A stretch of 64,000 bases of DNA from Actinomycetes bacterium (GTDB lineage: Bacteria; Actinomycetota; Acidimicrobiia; Acidimicrobiales; Microtrichaceae): NCBI GenBank assembly GCA_029782335.1, contig JAKOVA010000123.1:1-64000 (forward strand). Direction: 5' to 3'. The notes below the pieces were generated by a model. It ran no database searches. It saw nothing but the letters and a program-made list of their open reading frames with translations, and was not told where the DNA came from. Positions 34,901 through 42,622 of this stretch are shown here, piece by piece; the stretch's first letter is position 1; each line of letters begins with the position of its first letter. The position numbers were made by a program, and so were the translations under genes.

Positions 34901-35087
34901 TGATCACCACGACCCCTGGGAGATCGCCCTGGCGGATCGCCGTGGCCACGCGGTCCCACTTCGGCATGCGGCTGGGGAGCGGCCATCGAGCGACCGCCAC
35001 CAGTAGCGCGGGCACGGCGATGACGGCTGCGAGCACGAGGATCCCGGTGGTTGCTCGGAGGAGGTGGCGGTGGCGAGGCATGGTCAT
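31989..35087 (-). CDS. Membrane LysM protein with C-terminal winged helix and BTAD domain
   Basis: 1032 residues from the ATG at 35087, which overlaps the upstream stop. Three hydrophobic segments lie in the first ~130 residues. Two LysM modules follow (VVCAGDTVWDIAELALGDG, then TIRTGDNLWNLSETRLD), then a Pro/Thr-rich linker and another membrane helix (LLAGIASATALATGLLLAH). The cytoplasmic C-terminus has a winged helix (TPEQIIDAVW) and a bacterial transcriptional activator domain (ARVAYRQGLRGLPLNEPLYR onward). Proteins of this plan are found in actinobacterial Tad clusters. It might sense the wall and signal to transcription. Last gene of the Tad operon. Confidence 0.75.
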   Translation of the reverse strand: MTMPRHRHLLRATTGILVLAAVIAVPALLVAVARWPLPSRMPKWDRVATAIRQGDLPGVVVIKSLACVLWIVWLQFVWAIAWEFVAQLRHPHDPPADHAAPLVPRTVHRSVGRLVAFVLAAGITITSTPSAAFALRTGNVTASAPPPPPPAAATASVDPQTAANVWVVCAGDTVWDIAELALGDGGRSGEILELNPTVQPRRLRVGYHLTLPADAVIPNDRQPTSPALTDTAPDAPSSPTKTIVIDTTGYLPPETITIRTGDNLWNLSETRLDAADGPTVTPSAGETLAYLEGVIDANVIPSGNPSLIHPGEQYQFPAIGTPPPPASEPQPAPSEPEPTATGSDAPPTPETIPVTTSNAPATTAPVRPSESSPGPTTVVATPAGPVTTPTSDATTDRSDSAPLLAGIASATALATGLLLAHRRRRQHAARRGAAALHRPLPARQRQVVDQLVRAADVPLVRWANHELATLMAGLNPRAIEGAPLAVEISTSHGIELLWSSPNTGAPHPWEAADGGWTWRLLYDPDHPVPHDPEIAPIAGLVTVGTRDGNQLLLNLEAFGTVALTGDPARAENLARAVVLELAATQELGSAFCTVVGVPVDGDEHFWRAEHAEIETARQRISSQQASYRTLIRESGMPGAFHLRVGDPFDRDVTVAVLDSAATSMLDETEVEPNLGVAVLALGPTPRDCATISVDADGKATLQPLGLQFDAAGVPLATAAAIAVLLDEPESPDTGADRLIDDDPNATPSGVADAETNPVPADDEPSDLDPVGDEERDAKDDDDAASSEPIHLVRVLGAPTIDGISGLGRLELGIITYLACSGRVATPEQIIDAVWSGKSIGQGTFSNRLTRARNTAPGILLPRPHGTREVALADDVTTDMHLLEAAIGRAESASSGRAIDLLREGLAYVEGVPFDDPSFDWAHDRQHHSHASSLVETAALRLVDLALEDGDIDTARVAYRQGLRGLPLNEPLYRARMRTEAAAGNPDGVRDAYNELVRALADLDDALGAYEPDDETRRLYERLTGHRELRPTA

Positions 35088-35497
35088 CCTCCGATCTCGT
35101 CGCCGGTCACACCGCGTCGTGCGACCGCCGTGGCCGAGCCGGTCACCGACGAAGGAAAGCCGGGGGCGGGGAACGCGTAGCCGACCCCTGTAGTGACGAT
35201 CACGGTGACGGTCTGCCCGTCGACGGTCACGGTGCCGGTGTAGCCGCTCGCCGCGAGCACACTCTGGGCGCGGTCGACGGCGCCGTCGACATCGAGAACC
35301 TGACCGCCTCGGAGTGCGATCGGGTCGGCCTGGGCTGCGGCTCGAGCAGCGGCTGCGGCGGCCGCGTAGGCATCGCGTCGCGCGGCCCACTGTTCCGACG
35401 CGGACACGAGTGCCCATCCACCGAGCATCAGGAACGTGATCAGGATTGCGGTCATCGGCATGACCGACCCCTCATCTCTGGGTCCACGGCTCGTCAC
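35084..35497 (-). CDS. TadE/TadG-like pseudopilin
   Basis: A 137-residue protein from the GTG at 35497, which overlaps the upstream stop (GTGA). A short basic leader ends with D-E-G-S-V, followed by a hydrophobic helix (MPMTAILITFLMLGGWALVS) and a soluble domain of ~100 residues rich in Val and Thr. The leader-plus-helix arrangement is that of TadE/TadG-type minor pilins cleaved by prepilin peptidase. It is the third pseudopilin-like gene in a row. Confidence 0.6.
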   Translation of the reverse strand: MTSRGPRDEGSVMPMTAILITFLMLGGWALVSASEQWAARRDAYAAAAAAARAAAQADPIALRGGQVLDVDGAVDRAQSVLAASGYTGTVTVDGQTVTVIVTTGVGYAFPAPGFPSSVTGSATAVARRGVTGDEIGG

Positions 35498-35928
35498 GGC
35501 GTGCCTCCGCCGCGGACGGTGTCGACGTACTCGACGCCGACGCCGTGCATCGTTCGCGAGGCACCGAAGCCGACGAGAGCGACATCGTCGAGCCCGACGG
35601 TGCACGTCACCTCGACGCGGACGACCGAACCAGCCGCCGTATCGCCGACGACTTTGACGGTCAGGTTCTCGCACGCAACACCACGGTCCGCGAGCGCACC
35701 TGCGACGACCTCGCTGGCTGCCGCCTGCGCAGTCGCAGGGTCGTAGGCCGCCGCGGCCGCACGCGCGCCGGCTCGCGCAGCTGCATCGACGTCGCCGCCG
35801 GTGCCGACGACTCGAAGGGCGCCGATGACGAAGAACGCGACGAGGAGCAGGCCGGTCACCGCGATTGCCGCGTCGACTCCTGCGGTGCCTTGATCGCCCC
35901 GCATCCGTGCACCCGTCGCGGTGCTCAC
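35494..35928 (-). CDS. TadE-like pseudopilin
   Basis: A 144-residue protein with leader MSTATGARMRGDQGTAGVD, then helix AAIAVTGLLLVAFFVIGALR and a ~100-residue Ala/Val-rich domain containing two cysteines. It fits TadE-type minor pilins. Start and stop each overlap a neighbour by 4 nt, so it is translated as part of the compact Tad operon. Confidence 0.65.
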   Translation of the reverse strand: MSTATGARMRGDQGTAGVDAAIAVTGLLLVAFFVIGALRVVGTGGDVDAAARAGARAAAAAYDPATAQAAASEVVAGALADRGVACENLTVKVVGDTAAGSVVRVEVTCTVGLDDVALVGFGASRTMHGVGVEYVDTVRGGGTP

Positions 35929-36341
35929 GGCGCCGCACCCTGCGGGTCGAAGGTCTCGAGCTTCGCTGTCGATGAGGCTCGCACGGTGATCCCACCGACG
36001 AAGGGGATGAGCGAGACCACCTGCGCGCTTGCCCGCACCGTCACCGTTTGAGCACCGCCCTCGGCCGAGACCGACGCATCGTCGACGAGGCTGCCCGCCG
36101 ACGACTCGATGAGGGCCCGCGTGAGTTCGGCACCGTCGGCCGGCGACGCGTCGACGCGCGCGGCAGCCGCGGCGCCGTCCTGCGTCGCTCCGGCGAGCAC
36201 CTGGCGGGCGTGGTAGGCGAGTGCGAACTGGACGACGAACAGGACGGCGAGCAGCACGACCGGGATCATGAGCACCGTTGCGGTGACCTCCCCCCGGTCG
36301 TCACGCTGTCGTGCCGCTCTGCGTCCAGCCGACCAAGTCAC
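35925..36341 (-). CDS. TadE-like pseudopilin with RGEV processing motif
   Basis: A 138-residue protein from the GTG at 36341, overlapping the stop of the Flp-like gene. The leader ends RDDRGEVTAT, followed by the helix LMIPVVLLAVLFVVQFALAY. The DDRGEVTA stretch is encoded by 23 bp identical to the preceding pilin gene. The C-terminal domain is beta-rich. It is probably a minor pilin processed after the Gly. The open frame to 36569 covers the Flp-like gene and is rejected. Confidence 0.7.
   Translation of the reverse strand: MTWSAGRRAARQRDDRGEVTATVLMIPVVLLAVLFVVQFALAYHARQVLAGATQDGAAAAARVDASPADGAELTRALIESSAGSLVDDASVSAEGGAQTVTVRASAQVVSLIPFVGGITVRASSTAKLETFDPQGAAP
36280..36302 (-). repeat. 23-bp direct repeat, copy A (pilin processing site)
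   Basis: A 23-bp sequence identical to 36442-36464. In each copy it encodes D-D-R-G-E-V-T-A at the leader/helix junction of a pilin-like gene. It reflects either recent duplication of the leader or strong constraint on the processing site. Confidence 0.8.
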
Positions 36342-36547
36342 GGGCTCGGGACGTTCTCGGCGTTCGCGACGAGCTTCGCGGCGATGATGCCGCCCGCAGC
36401 GATCGCAGCGACCACGAGCAAGACGATCATGGCGGTGGTGGCGGTGACCTCCCCCCGGTCGTCGCCCCGGGCCAGGGCCACTCGTTGATGGACATCGTCG
36501 GTGGCCGTGAGCCACCAGACGTACAGCTGGATGCCGATGAGGTTCAT
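36338..36547 (-). CDS. Flp-like major pilin candidate
   Basis: A 69-residue protein, the size of a Flp pilin. The leader ends with GDDRGEVTAT and a single helix follows (AMIVLLVVAAIAAGGIIAAK), then a short hydrophilic tail. AAGGAG precedes the ATG at 36547. It lies between tadC and the tadE-like genes. It lacks the Glu-5/Tyr-6 pair of classical Flp pilins, so the assignment rests on size, leader and context. Confidence 0.6.
   Translation of the reverse strand: MNLIGIQLYVWWLTATDDVHQRVALARGDDRGEVTATTAMIVLLVVAAIAAGGIIAAKLVANAENVPSP
36442..36464 (-). repeat. 23-bp direct repeat, copy B (pilin processing site)
   Basis: The second copy of the 23-bp repeat, located in the Flp-like gene 162 bp from copy A. 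The offset is a multiple of three but the two genes are in different overlapping units, so recombination between copies would fuse the Flp-like leader to the next pilin in frame. Confidence 0.8.
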
Positions 36548-36565
36548 GGATGCTCCTTTGGTTGG

Positions 36566-37423
36566 TCATGGGGACGAGAGGGCGGACAAGGCCGGGTAGC
36601 CGAGGAGGAGCAGGAAGCCGGCGAACATCAACGCGACGGGAAGGACCATGGTCTCGGACCGGGCCTGCGCCGCCGATTCGGTCTCTGCGAGATCCTTGGC
36701 CGCCATCGCCTCGGCCTTCGCTATCAGCGAGTCCCGCACCTGCGCCCCGCCACCGGCAAGGGTCATCGCGGCCTGCAACTCGTCGAGCTCACGGATGCCG
36801 AGTCGTTGGCCGAGCGCTCCAAGCTGGAACCACGGCGGCTCGCGACGGGCCTGGGCGGCGGTGAGCGCGGACTGGAGCTGACGGAAGGCGCGGCCGTGGC
36901 CGACCGCAGCGGCGTCGAACATCGCTGTCTCGACCCCGGCCCCGCCAGCCATGAGGATCGTCACCAGGCGGAGGTAAGCGGCGAGCGCGTGCCGGAACTC
37001 GCGCCGCGCCTTGGTCGCATCCGATGCCAGATCCGCTCGAGCGAACAGCCAACCCGACGCGGCGCCGACGAGCGTCACGAGGAGAGCAACCGTCACGGGC
37101 GGCGTCGAAAGAACGGCAGCGGCTGAGAGCATCGTCAGGGCGAGCCCAGGTGCGCCGGCGAGCAGAGCCCAGGTCGCGCGATCGCGCACCCAATCCGCCG
37201 TGTCCTTGTCGCAGACCGCAAGGTCAGCCTCGCGGGACGGTGTCGATCTGCCGGCAAGTCGAACCCACGGCACAGTCCGTGATCGCGAGGCGGGAACACG
37301 AGGCCGATGAAGATCAGCGACGACGTCCGTGAGCGCCGGCGCCGCGCCAAGCAGGCCACGTGCGACGAGTAGAACGCCCGACGCAACGAGACCGCACGCG
37401 AGCGCGACGACAAGCACGGTCAT
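36566..37423 (-). CDS. tadC: TadC-like pilus platform protein
   Basis: A 285-residue protein of the GspF/TadC type. It has membrane segments near the N-terminus and around 85-125 (LLAGAPGLALTMLSAAAVLS, then VTVALLVTLVGAASGWLFA), a cytoplasmic helical domain with the FRHALAAYLRLVTILMAGGA pattern, and a final membrane helix (VALMFAGFLLLLGYPALSAL). With TadB it would form the inner-membrane platform on which the TadA motor assembles the pilus. ATGA overlap with tadB. Confidence 0.8.
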   Translation of the reverse strand: MTVLVVALACGLVASGVLLVARGLLGAAPALTDVVADLHRPRVPASRSRTVPWVRLAGRSTPSREADLAVCDKDTADWVRDRATWALLAGAPGLALTMLSAAAVLSTPPVTVALLVTLVGAASGWLFARADLASDATKARREFRHALAAYLRLVTILMAGGAGVETAMFDAAAVGHGRAFRQLQSALTAAQARREPPWFQLGALGQRLGIRELDELQAAMTLAGGGAQVRDSLIAKAEAMAAKDLAETESAAQARSETMVLPVALMFAGFLLLLGYPALSALSSP

Positions 37424-38271
37424 CGTTCACCTCCCTGGAGCGTTGCTTCGGCCGCGAACAGGCGGGGCGGTTGCACAGGGCGGGACATCGCCACTAGGCC
37501 CATCAGCGCTCCAGCGAACAGACCGCCGATGAGGGTCAGAACCACCTGTCCACCGAACGTGTCGTAGGGCGACATGAATGTCGGGGAGAACAGCAGCAGG
37601 CCAACTGCGAGCCCGAACGTGATCACCACCAGAGCGCGAGACGAGGCGTAGGTGCGCGCCCGGCCGGTTTCGACGCGAAGCCGCATTGACGACTGCTCGC
37701 GCGCCGCCGCAGCAATCTGGGCCAGCAGCTCCGGGAGGCGCTGCGCTTGCCGGTCGGCGGCGATCACGAGTGCCGCCACCACGAGATCGGCCACTGGGTC
37801 GGCGACCTCGGCACCGAACCGACTCAAGGCGTCACCAAGCGGTTGACGCTCGGCGCGCGCCGCCAAGGACTGCACCTGCCTTCGTATGGCCAGGGGCGCC
37901 ACGGGTGCGCTCAACGCGATCGCCTCCCGCAGCCCCGCGTGAGCGGTGATCGTGTCGCGGAGCATCTCCGCCCACGAGGCCAACGCCTCCGAACGATCGT
38001 TGGCCTCGGCTCGTTGCGCCCGAGCCGCGACGAGCAGTGGGATGACCGACACCGCCGCCGCAGCCAGCAGCCCGGCCGCCGGCCAACCCGTGAACAGCCA
38101 GATCGCAACGAAGCTCGCGAGGGCGGCAGCGACCCGACGGATCAATGGACGCCACGGAGTCGGCCGTCCTGCGGGTCGTTCGATAACCGGACGCGGCACG
38201 AGTCCTGCGACAGCGAGCCACACACCGACACCGGCCAGCAGGCCGACCATCGCACCGAAGACGGCGCTCAC
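37420..38271 (-). CDS. tadB: TadB-like pilus platform protein
   Basis: A 283-residue GspF-domain protein. N-terminal helices (VFGAMVGLLAGVGVWLAVAG, and AALASFVAIWLFTGWPAAGL) precede a cytoplasmic helical bundle (LREAIALSAPVAPLAIRRQV), with two C-terminal membrane helices (ALVVITFGLAVGLLLFSP, then VVLTLIGGLFAGALMGLVAM). It is the partner of TadC. Translational overlaps on both sides (GTGA with tadA, ATGA with tadC). Confidence 0.8.
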   Translation of the reverse strand: MSAVFGAMVGLLAGVGVWLAVAGLVPRPVIERPAGRPTPWRPLIRRVAAALASFVAIWLFTGWPAAGLLAAAAVSVIPLLVAARAQRAEANDRSEALASWAEMLRDTITAHAGLREAIALSAPVAPLAIRRQVQSLAARAERQPLGDALSRFGAEVADPVADLVVAALVIAADRQAQRLPELLAQIAAAAREQSSMRLRVETGRARTYASSRALVVITFGLAVGLLLFSPTFMSPYDTFGGQVVLTLIGGLFAGALMGLVAMSRPVQPPRLFAAEATLQGGER

Positions 38272-39584
38272 CGGAACCCACCACCCAGGCTGTGAGGATC
38301 GAACCCGACGCGTGCGAGCGCGTCGGCGTGCGCGGCTGTGAGGCGGTTCATGGTCGTCCAGCCACCGCCGACGCGATCACGCTCGGCGATCCGGTTGAGC
38401 GTGCACCTGTGGCCGTCGAAGCCGGCAACCTCGACCACCTCGGCCACCACTCGCCGTCCGTCGGACAGACGGTCGACGTGTACGACGACGTCGAGGGCCT
38501 GGCGCAGTTGGTTGTGTGCGACGTCCGGCGGCAGACGATCCTCGCCGGTGCCGAGGTACAACGCGAGCTTGTCGAGCGCTCCCTCTGCGGACGGCGCGTG
38601 CACCGTCGTCATCGCCGCCTGCCCATGGGTCATCGCCTTCACCATCGGGACAGCCGCATCGGAGTCGCGTACCTCGCCGAAGACAAGCCAGTCCGGCCGG
38701 TACCGCAAGGCGTGCTTCACCTGTTCGCCCACGTCGATCCCGCCCTCGCCTTCGCTGTTGGCCAGGCGTGCCTCCCACGACTCGATGTTCGGGTGAGCGA
38801 CCGGATCGAACACGTCGAGCTCAGCGGTGTCCTCGATGATGACCACCCGGGCCAACCGCTCCAGCTCACCCAAGCACGCGCGTAGCAGCGTGGTCTTGCC
38901 CGCGCCGGTTGCTCCGGACACGACGAGACGGATCTCCGGTGCTCGGAGGCACGCCGCCAAGAACTCGGCCAGCACCTGCGGCAGCATCCCCAATCCGACG
39001 AGGTCGGCCAGGGTTACCTTGCCCTTGGTGTTGCGTCGCAAAGCGAACGAGACGTGCGCCGACACGTCGCGGCACGCTGCAAGCCGGAGACCCTCGCCGA
39101 GCCTCATCACCAGCATTGGTGCCTGGGCGTTGAACTGTCGCTCGGTGCGACCTGCTGTGCGGGCCAGGTGGGCGAGCCACGCGACGAGTTCACCCTCGGA
39201 CGACCACAGGCGATCGATAATCTCCTCGACTGTTCCGTCGGAGCGGTAGACGAAGACCAAGTCGAAACGGGTGGCGACGACCTCCTCCACGGATGGATCG
39301 GCGAGGAGCAGCTCGACCGGTCCGAGCCCGACGGACAGCGCCAAGACGCGTTCGGACAGCACCTGCTCGGTCGCCGCGTCGAGCCGTGCGATCCCGGTGG
39401 ACAGGCGCTCGTGGTCGACGCGCTGCAGTTCGTCGCGCAGAACTTTGTCGGCAAGCGCTGACTGCGATCCACGATCGAGCGGTGGCCGCCCGGCCGAGAC
39501 TCGTTCAGTCGCCTCCGCGACGAGTGCGTCCTGCACGGCACCGGTGAGGCGCGTGACGAGGTTCGGATCGACCGTACGTGTCAT
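38268..39584 (-). CDS. tadA: TadA/CpaF-type pilus assembly ATPase
   Basis: A 438-residue secretion ATPase of the GspE/CpaF family. An N-terminal helical domain is followed by Walker A (SGATGAGKTTLL) near residue 225, an Asp box after VVIIEDTAELD, and Walker B with His box around FGEVRDSDA and AMTTVHAPSAEGAL. It would drive Tad pilus extension and, in CpaF-type systems, retraction. The ATG at 39584 overlaps the tadZ stop. Confidence 0.9.
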   Translation of the reverse strand: MTRTVDPNLVTRLTGAVQDALVAEATERVSAGRPPLDRGSQSALADKVLRDELQRVDHERLSTGIARLDAATEQVLSERVLALSVGLGPVELLLADPSVEEVVATRFDLVFVYRSDGTVEEIIDRLWSSEGELVAWLAHLARTAGRTERQFNAQAPMLVMRLGEGLRLAACRDVSAHVSFALRRNTKGKVTLADLVGLGMLPQVLAEFLAACLRAPEIRLVVSGATGAGKTTLLRACLGELERLARVVIIEDTAELDVFDPVAHPNIESWEARLANSEGEGGIDVGEQVKHALRYRPDWLVFGEVRDSDAAVPMVKAMTHGQAAMTTVHAPSAEGALDKLALYLGTGEDRLPPDVAHNQLRQALDVVVHVDRLSDGRRVVAEVVEVAGFDGHRCTLNRIAERDRVGGGWTTMNRLTAAHADALARVGFDPHSLGGGFR

Positions 39585-40309
39585 GCGTCAACCTCCGCGC
39601 GCTCCGCAGGGCGACCGATCACCGCCAGCTGCGCTGCGGCCGTCGCCACGTCGACTGCCTGGCGCCACAGCCACGATCGGCGGGAGCGACCGGGTGCCAA
39701 CACCGCCCCGGCGACGACGGGGAGGTCGTCGACCGAGTCGACGCGCCAGACGGCGAGGGCGTGGGTGAACGCTTCGAGTTCACCGGTCTCGTGCGAGCAC
39801 CGCCCGTTGATCAGCACGGCCGTCGGGACGGGAAGGGCAGCCACGCGAGCCGGGAGTTGGACGAGGTCCTCGTCGCGCCCGCCGGAGACCAGTACGACCA
39901 ACGCCGATGCGGCTGCGAGTCCGAACACTGGAGTGGCTGCGTGCAGCCGTCCGGCGTCGACGATCCACAGCCGCGTGTCGGCTGCCAGCGTGGCTGCGAG
40001 TGCGTCGGCTCCTGATCCCCACACGCCACGTGCCTGCTCCGCCGTCTCCGGACCGGGCACCACCCACACGTCGCCGCATTGCCGGCCGTGCTCAGACACG
40101 GGCACCTCGCCGACCGACCGGCGAGCAGCAGCGAGCAGCGACACGACACCCGGCTCGACGCCCAAGCCGTATCGAGCTCCCATCACCCCGCCGTCGGGAT
40201 CGGCCTCGAGAACCACCCGGTCCACGTCGCCCGGCCAGGCGCCAGCGAGTAGGAGCGACCAGGACGTCACTCCTGGCGCGCCTCGTACCGATCCAACGGT
40301 GATGATCAC
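39581..40309 (-). CDS. TadZ/CpaE-like ParA-type protein
   Basis: A 242-residue protein from GTG 40309 (VIITVGSVRGAPGV). The N-terminal loop resembles the deviant Walker A of ParA proteins, but the lysines are missing (R-G-A-P-G-V-T), as in many atypical TadZ/CpaE proteins that bind but do not hydrolyse nucleotide well. A later LVVLVSGGRDEDL segment fits the switch region. It probably localises the pilus machine. The frame open to 40855 is overlap with the CpaB-like gene. Confidence 0.7.
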   Translation of the reverse strand: MIITVGSVRGAPGVTSWSLLLAGAWPGDVDRVVLEADPDGGVMGARYGLGVEPGVVSLLAAARRSVGEVPVSEHGRQCGDVWVVPGPETAEQARGVWGSGADALAATLAADTRLWIVDAGRLHAATPVFGLAAASALVVLVSGGRDEDLVQLPARVAALPVPTAVLINGRCSHETGELEAFTHALAVWRVDSVDDLPVVAGAVLAPGRSRRSWLWRQAVDVATAAAQLAVIGRPAERAEVDA

Positions 40310-41010
40310 GACCCGGCCCCCAGCAGGCCGAGACTCAACCGCCCCTCGGAAGCCGCCTGCGCAACGGCGCCGTGTGCGCCTTGGGGAATCAGGAGCGACA
40401 CCCACACGCGGCCGGCCGACGACGCACCCGTACCGATCGGCTCGACGGCCCAGACGGTGCCGGTCGCGATGACCTGCGCAGTAGCCGGTGCAGCCTGCGT
40501 CGACCCTGCGACCGTGCGGGCAACGGCGAGTACCTCCACACGGTTGCCCGCTGAGAGCTGAGTTGACGGTGACGCACCGGGGTCGAGCGCGACGCCGACC
40601 ACCACCTCGCCAGCCGGTACCGATTGGCCGGCGTCGACGAAGAGACCGGAGTTGAGGACGGTGCCTGCCGGGACGGGCCCACGCGTCGCCTTGCCGACGA
40701 TCAGCGACTGCTCCGCCGGCTGCACCGCACGCAGCCCTCCAGCGTTGGAGAGCTCGACGACGCGGAAGTCCGCAGACGTCACGACCTCCCCGGCATCCAG
40801 ATCGCGTGCGGCCACGAGTACCTGCGTGGTGGACGACTGCGCCGCGAACACCCACGCCCCGAGCAGCATGGCGAGGACGATCAACCCGATCCCGGCGATC
40901 GCCCAGGTCGGGCGGCGTCGCACAGCGGGTGTCACCTCCAACCCACCGGTCCGAGCGGCACGTTCGCCGTTCGGCGACGCCGGCCTGAGAGCTTCGGTCG
41001 TGCGAGCCAT
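40306..41010 (-). CDS. CpaB/RcpC-like SAF-domain protein
   Basis: A 234-residue protein with an N-terminal membrane helix (AIAGIGLIVLAMLLGAWVFA) followed by a SAF domain (VLVAARDLDAGEVVTSADF) and a beta-rich region, the plan of CpaB/RcpC proteins of Tad systems. The start is the ATG at 41010, which follows AAGGAGG at a good distance; a TTG two codons earlier is unlikely. It shares one base with the upstream stop. Confidence 0.8.
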   Translation of the reverse strand: MARTTEALRPASPNGERAARTGGLEVTPAVRRRPTWAIAGIGLIVLAMLLGAWVFAAQSSTTQVLVAARDLDAGEVVTSADFRVVELSNAGGLRAVQPAEQSLIVGKATRGPVPAGTVLNSGLFVDAGQSVPAGEVVVGVALDPGASPSTQLSAGNRVEVLAVARTVAGSTQAAPATAQVIATGTVWAVEPIGTGASSAGRVWVSLLIPQGAHGAVAQAASEGRLSLGLLGAGS

Positions 41011-41876
41011 CAGCAACCTCCTTGCTCAGCTCGTGGGCCGGTGCATGTCACCAACCCCTTGACTTCCGCCACGGCGAGCAACGCAGTCGATGATGTCGAG
41101 TACGGCTCGAGCGCACCACCGGCACCCGTCGACGACGTCCACGAGATCGACCACTCGATGGTGAGCTGGGTCGAGAAGTGGTAGCCGTCGAGCGTCGATG
41201 TCGACGATGCATTGCGGTACGTGTACGAGCAGGCGCCTGGCGTCTCGGGCACGTAGGGCGCGAGCGGCCCGTCGCCCTCGCATGTCATTGGCCCGGGTCC
41301 AGCGGGATCGCCCGGATCGAACGTCAGGCGGCGAGGAGTGGCGGTCACCCTGGCCCACACCGGGCCGAGCGAGGCCGTCACTGATACCGTGCGCCAGGCA
41401 TCGCCGGCGCGGAAGTCGAGGGGCGTCTGGACGTACGCCCACCCGAACTGCGCGTCCAACTTCTCGAACACCGGCACCGGCGCGGGCAGCGCCTGTTGTC
41501 GGAGTTGCGTGAGGAGTTCGGGCAGCAAGTCCTCGGGCTGGCGCTCGGGGATCGAGTACCACGTGACGCTGTTGGGACACGCCTTCCGCCACAGGTTGTG
41601 GATGACGCCGTCGATCTCCATCGGCCAGGTCGCGGTCCCGAGGTTCGGTATGCCGATCGAGGTGTTCTCCATCGTCCAGGTGCAGTCGCTCTCGTTGCCG
41701 CCGGACGAGGAACCGTCCGTCTCGTGAACGACGGTCGCAGTGATGACCCCGTCCTCGCTGCTTCCGCCGCCGCCCTGCCCGCCGCCGCCGCCAACTCCTG
41801 CGTGGGCGGCGACCGGAGTGCCAGCGATAGCGGCGAACACGATCGCCGCGACCGTCCGTGTCAGCCGGCGGGACAT
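41010..41876 (-). CDS. Secreted protein of Tad operon (unknown family)
   Basis: A 288-residue protein with a signal peptide (VAAIVFAAIAGTPVAAHAG), a Gly-rich stretch directly after it, and a ~230-residue beta-rich exported domain with several cysteines (SDCTWTME, KACPNS, MTCEGDG, ACSYTY). I do not recognise it. Similar secreted proteins accompany actinobacterial Tad loci and may be surface or assembly factors. Its start overlaps the lipoprotein stop by 16 nt. Confidence 0.6.
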   Translation of the reverse strand: MSRRLTRTVAAIVFAAIAGTPVAAHAGVGGGGGQGGGGSSEDGVITATVVHETDGSSSGGNESDCTWTMENTSIGIPNLGTATWPMEIDGVIHNLWRKACPNSVTWYSIPERQPEDLLPELLTQLRQQALPAPVPVFEKLDAQFGWAYVQTPLDFRAGDAWRTVSVTASLGPVWARVTATPRRLTFDPGDPAGPGPMTCEGDGPLAPYVPETPGACSYTYRNASSTSTLDGYHFSTQLTIEWSISWTSSTGAGGALEPYSTSSTALLAVAEVKGLVTCTGPRAEQGGC

Positions 41877-42622
41877 ACGTCCCTCGATTCGGTAGGTCCG
41901 GACGCAGGCGCCGCGTACGGTCGCCAGATGCCGTCCGCGTCGAGCCTGACGTCCCACGATTCGCGCCCGGAGACGTACGAGTCATCGACGATGACGTCGG
42001 CGCCGCCCGGTCCTGCGCCGGGCTGCACGAGCTTGGTACCGTCGGCGATGCAGACCAGCACCGTTGCCCGCGTCAGGTCGGCGTTGAGCTCAACCTGCTC
42101 GACGACGTACCGGAACGTGTCGCGATCGCGCACGGCGTAGCCGGCTGCATTCCACTGCGTCACTCGTTCGGTGTTGATGCGCAGCATGTCCCCGCGCCGC
42201 GTCGCCTCGAGCGTCGCCACATCGCAGTTCGGCATCTTCAATAGGCAGTCGGAGAACGCTGCGATGCTCGCGTCGATCGCCGCTCGCACCTCGCTCTCGG
42301 CCTTCGCGTGCGGGTCGATCGTGGTCGTCGGTGCTTGGGTGGAGGTCGGCGTGGTGGCGACCGTCGTTGATGTCGACGTCGGCGATTTCGACGTCGACAC
42401 GGTCGAAGGCGGATCCGGGGGGCTTGTGGTCGTGACAGTTGTCGGATCTGTCGTCGCGGCGGAGCCGCCACCGCTACACGCAGCCAGCGAGCAGACCGCC
42501 GTCAGGCAGGCGGCGACAACCCCGACAGATCGACTGACCCGGCCCCGAAGCACGGCCGTGACCATGCGGCCGACGGACCCAACTCCGGCGACCGGGCCAC
42601 GAGTAGCACGATCAAAGCGCAT
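41861..42622 (-). CDS. Lipoprotein, first gene of Tad operon
   Basis: A 253-residue protein. An export signal with lipobox (VSRSVGVVAACLTAVCSLAAC) places the lipidated Cys near residue 49, followed by a Thr/Ser/Pro-rich linker and a ~150-residue domain. The arrangement of that domain (ESEVRAAIDASIAAFSDCLL, then a C-terminal W-x-V-x-L-D) suggests an NTF2-like fold. GAGGAGG precedes the ATG at 42622; the frame open to 42874 has no such site. The long region before the lipobox is unusual, so an internal start is possible. Confidence 0.6.
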   Translation of the reverse strand: MRFDRATRGPVAGVGSVGRMVTAVLRGRVSRSVGVVAACLTAVCSLAACSGGGSAATTDPTTVTTTSPPDPPSTVSTSKSPTSTSTTVATTPTSTQAPTTTIDPHAKAESEVRAAIDASIAAFSDCLLKMPNCDVATLEATRRGDMLRINTERVTQWNAAGYAVRDRDTFRYVVEQVELNADLTRATVLVCIADGTKLVQPGAGPGGADVIVDDSYVSGRESWDVRLDADGIWRPYAAPASGPTESRDVCPAG

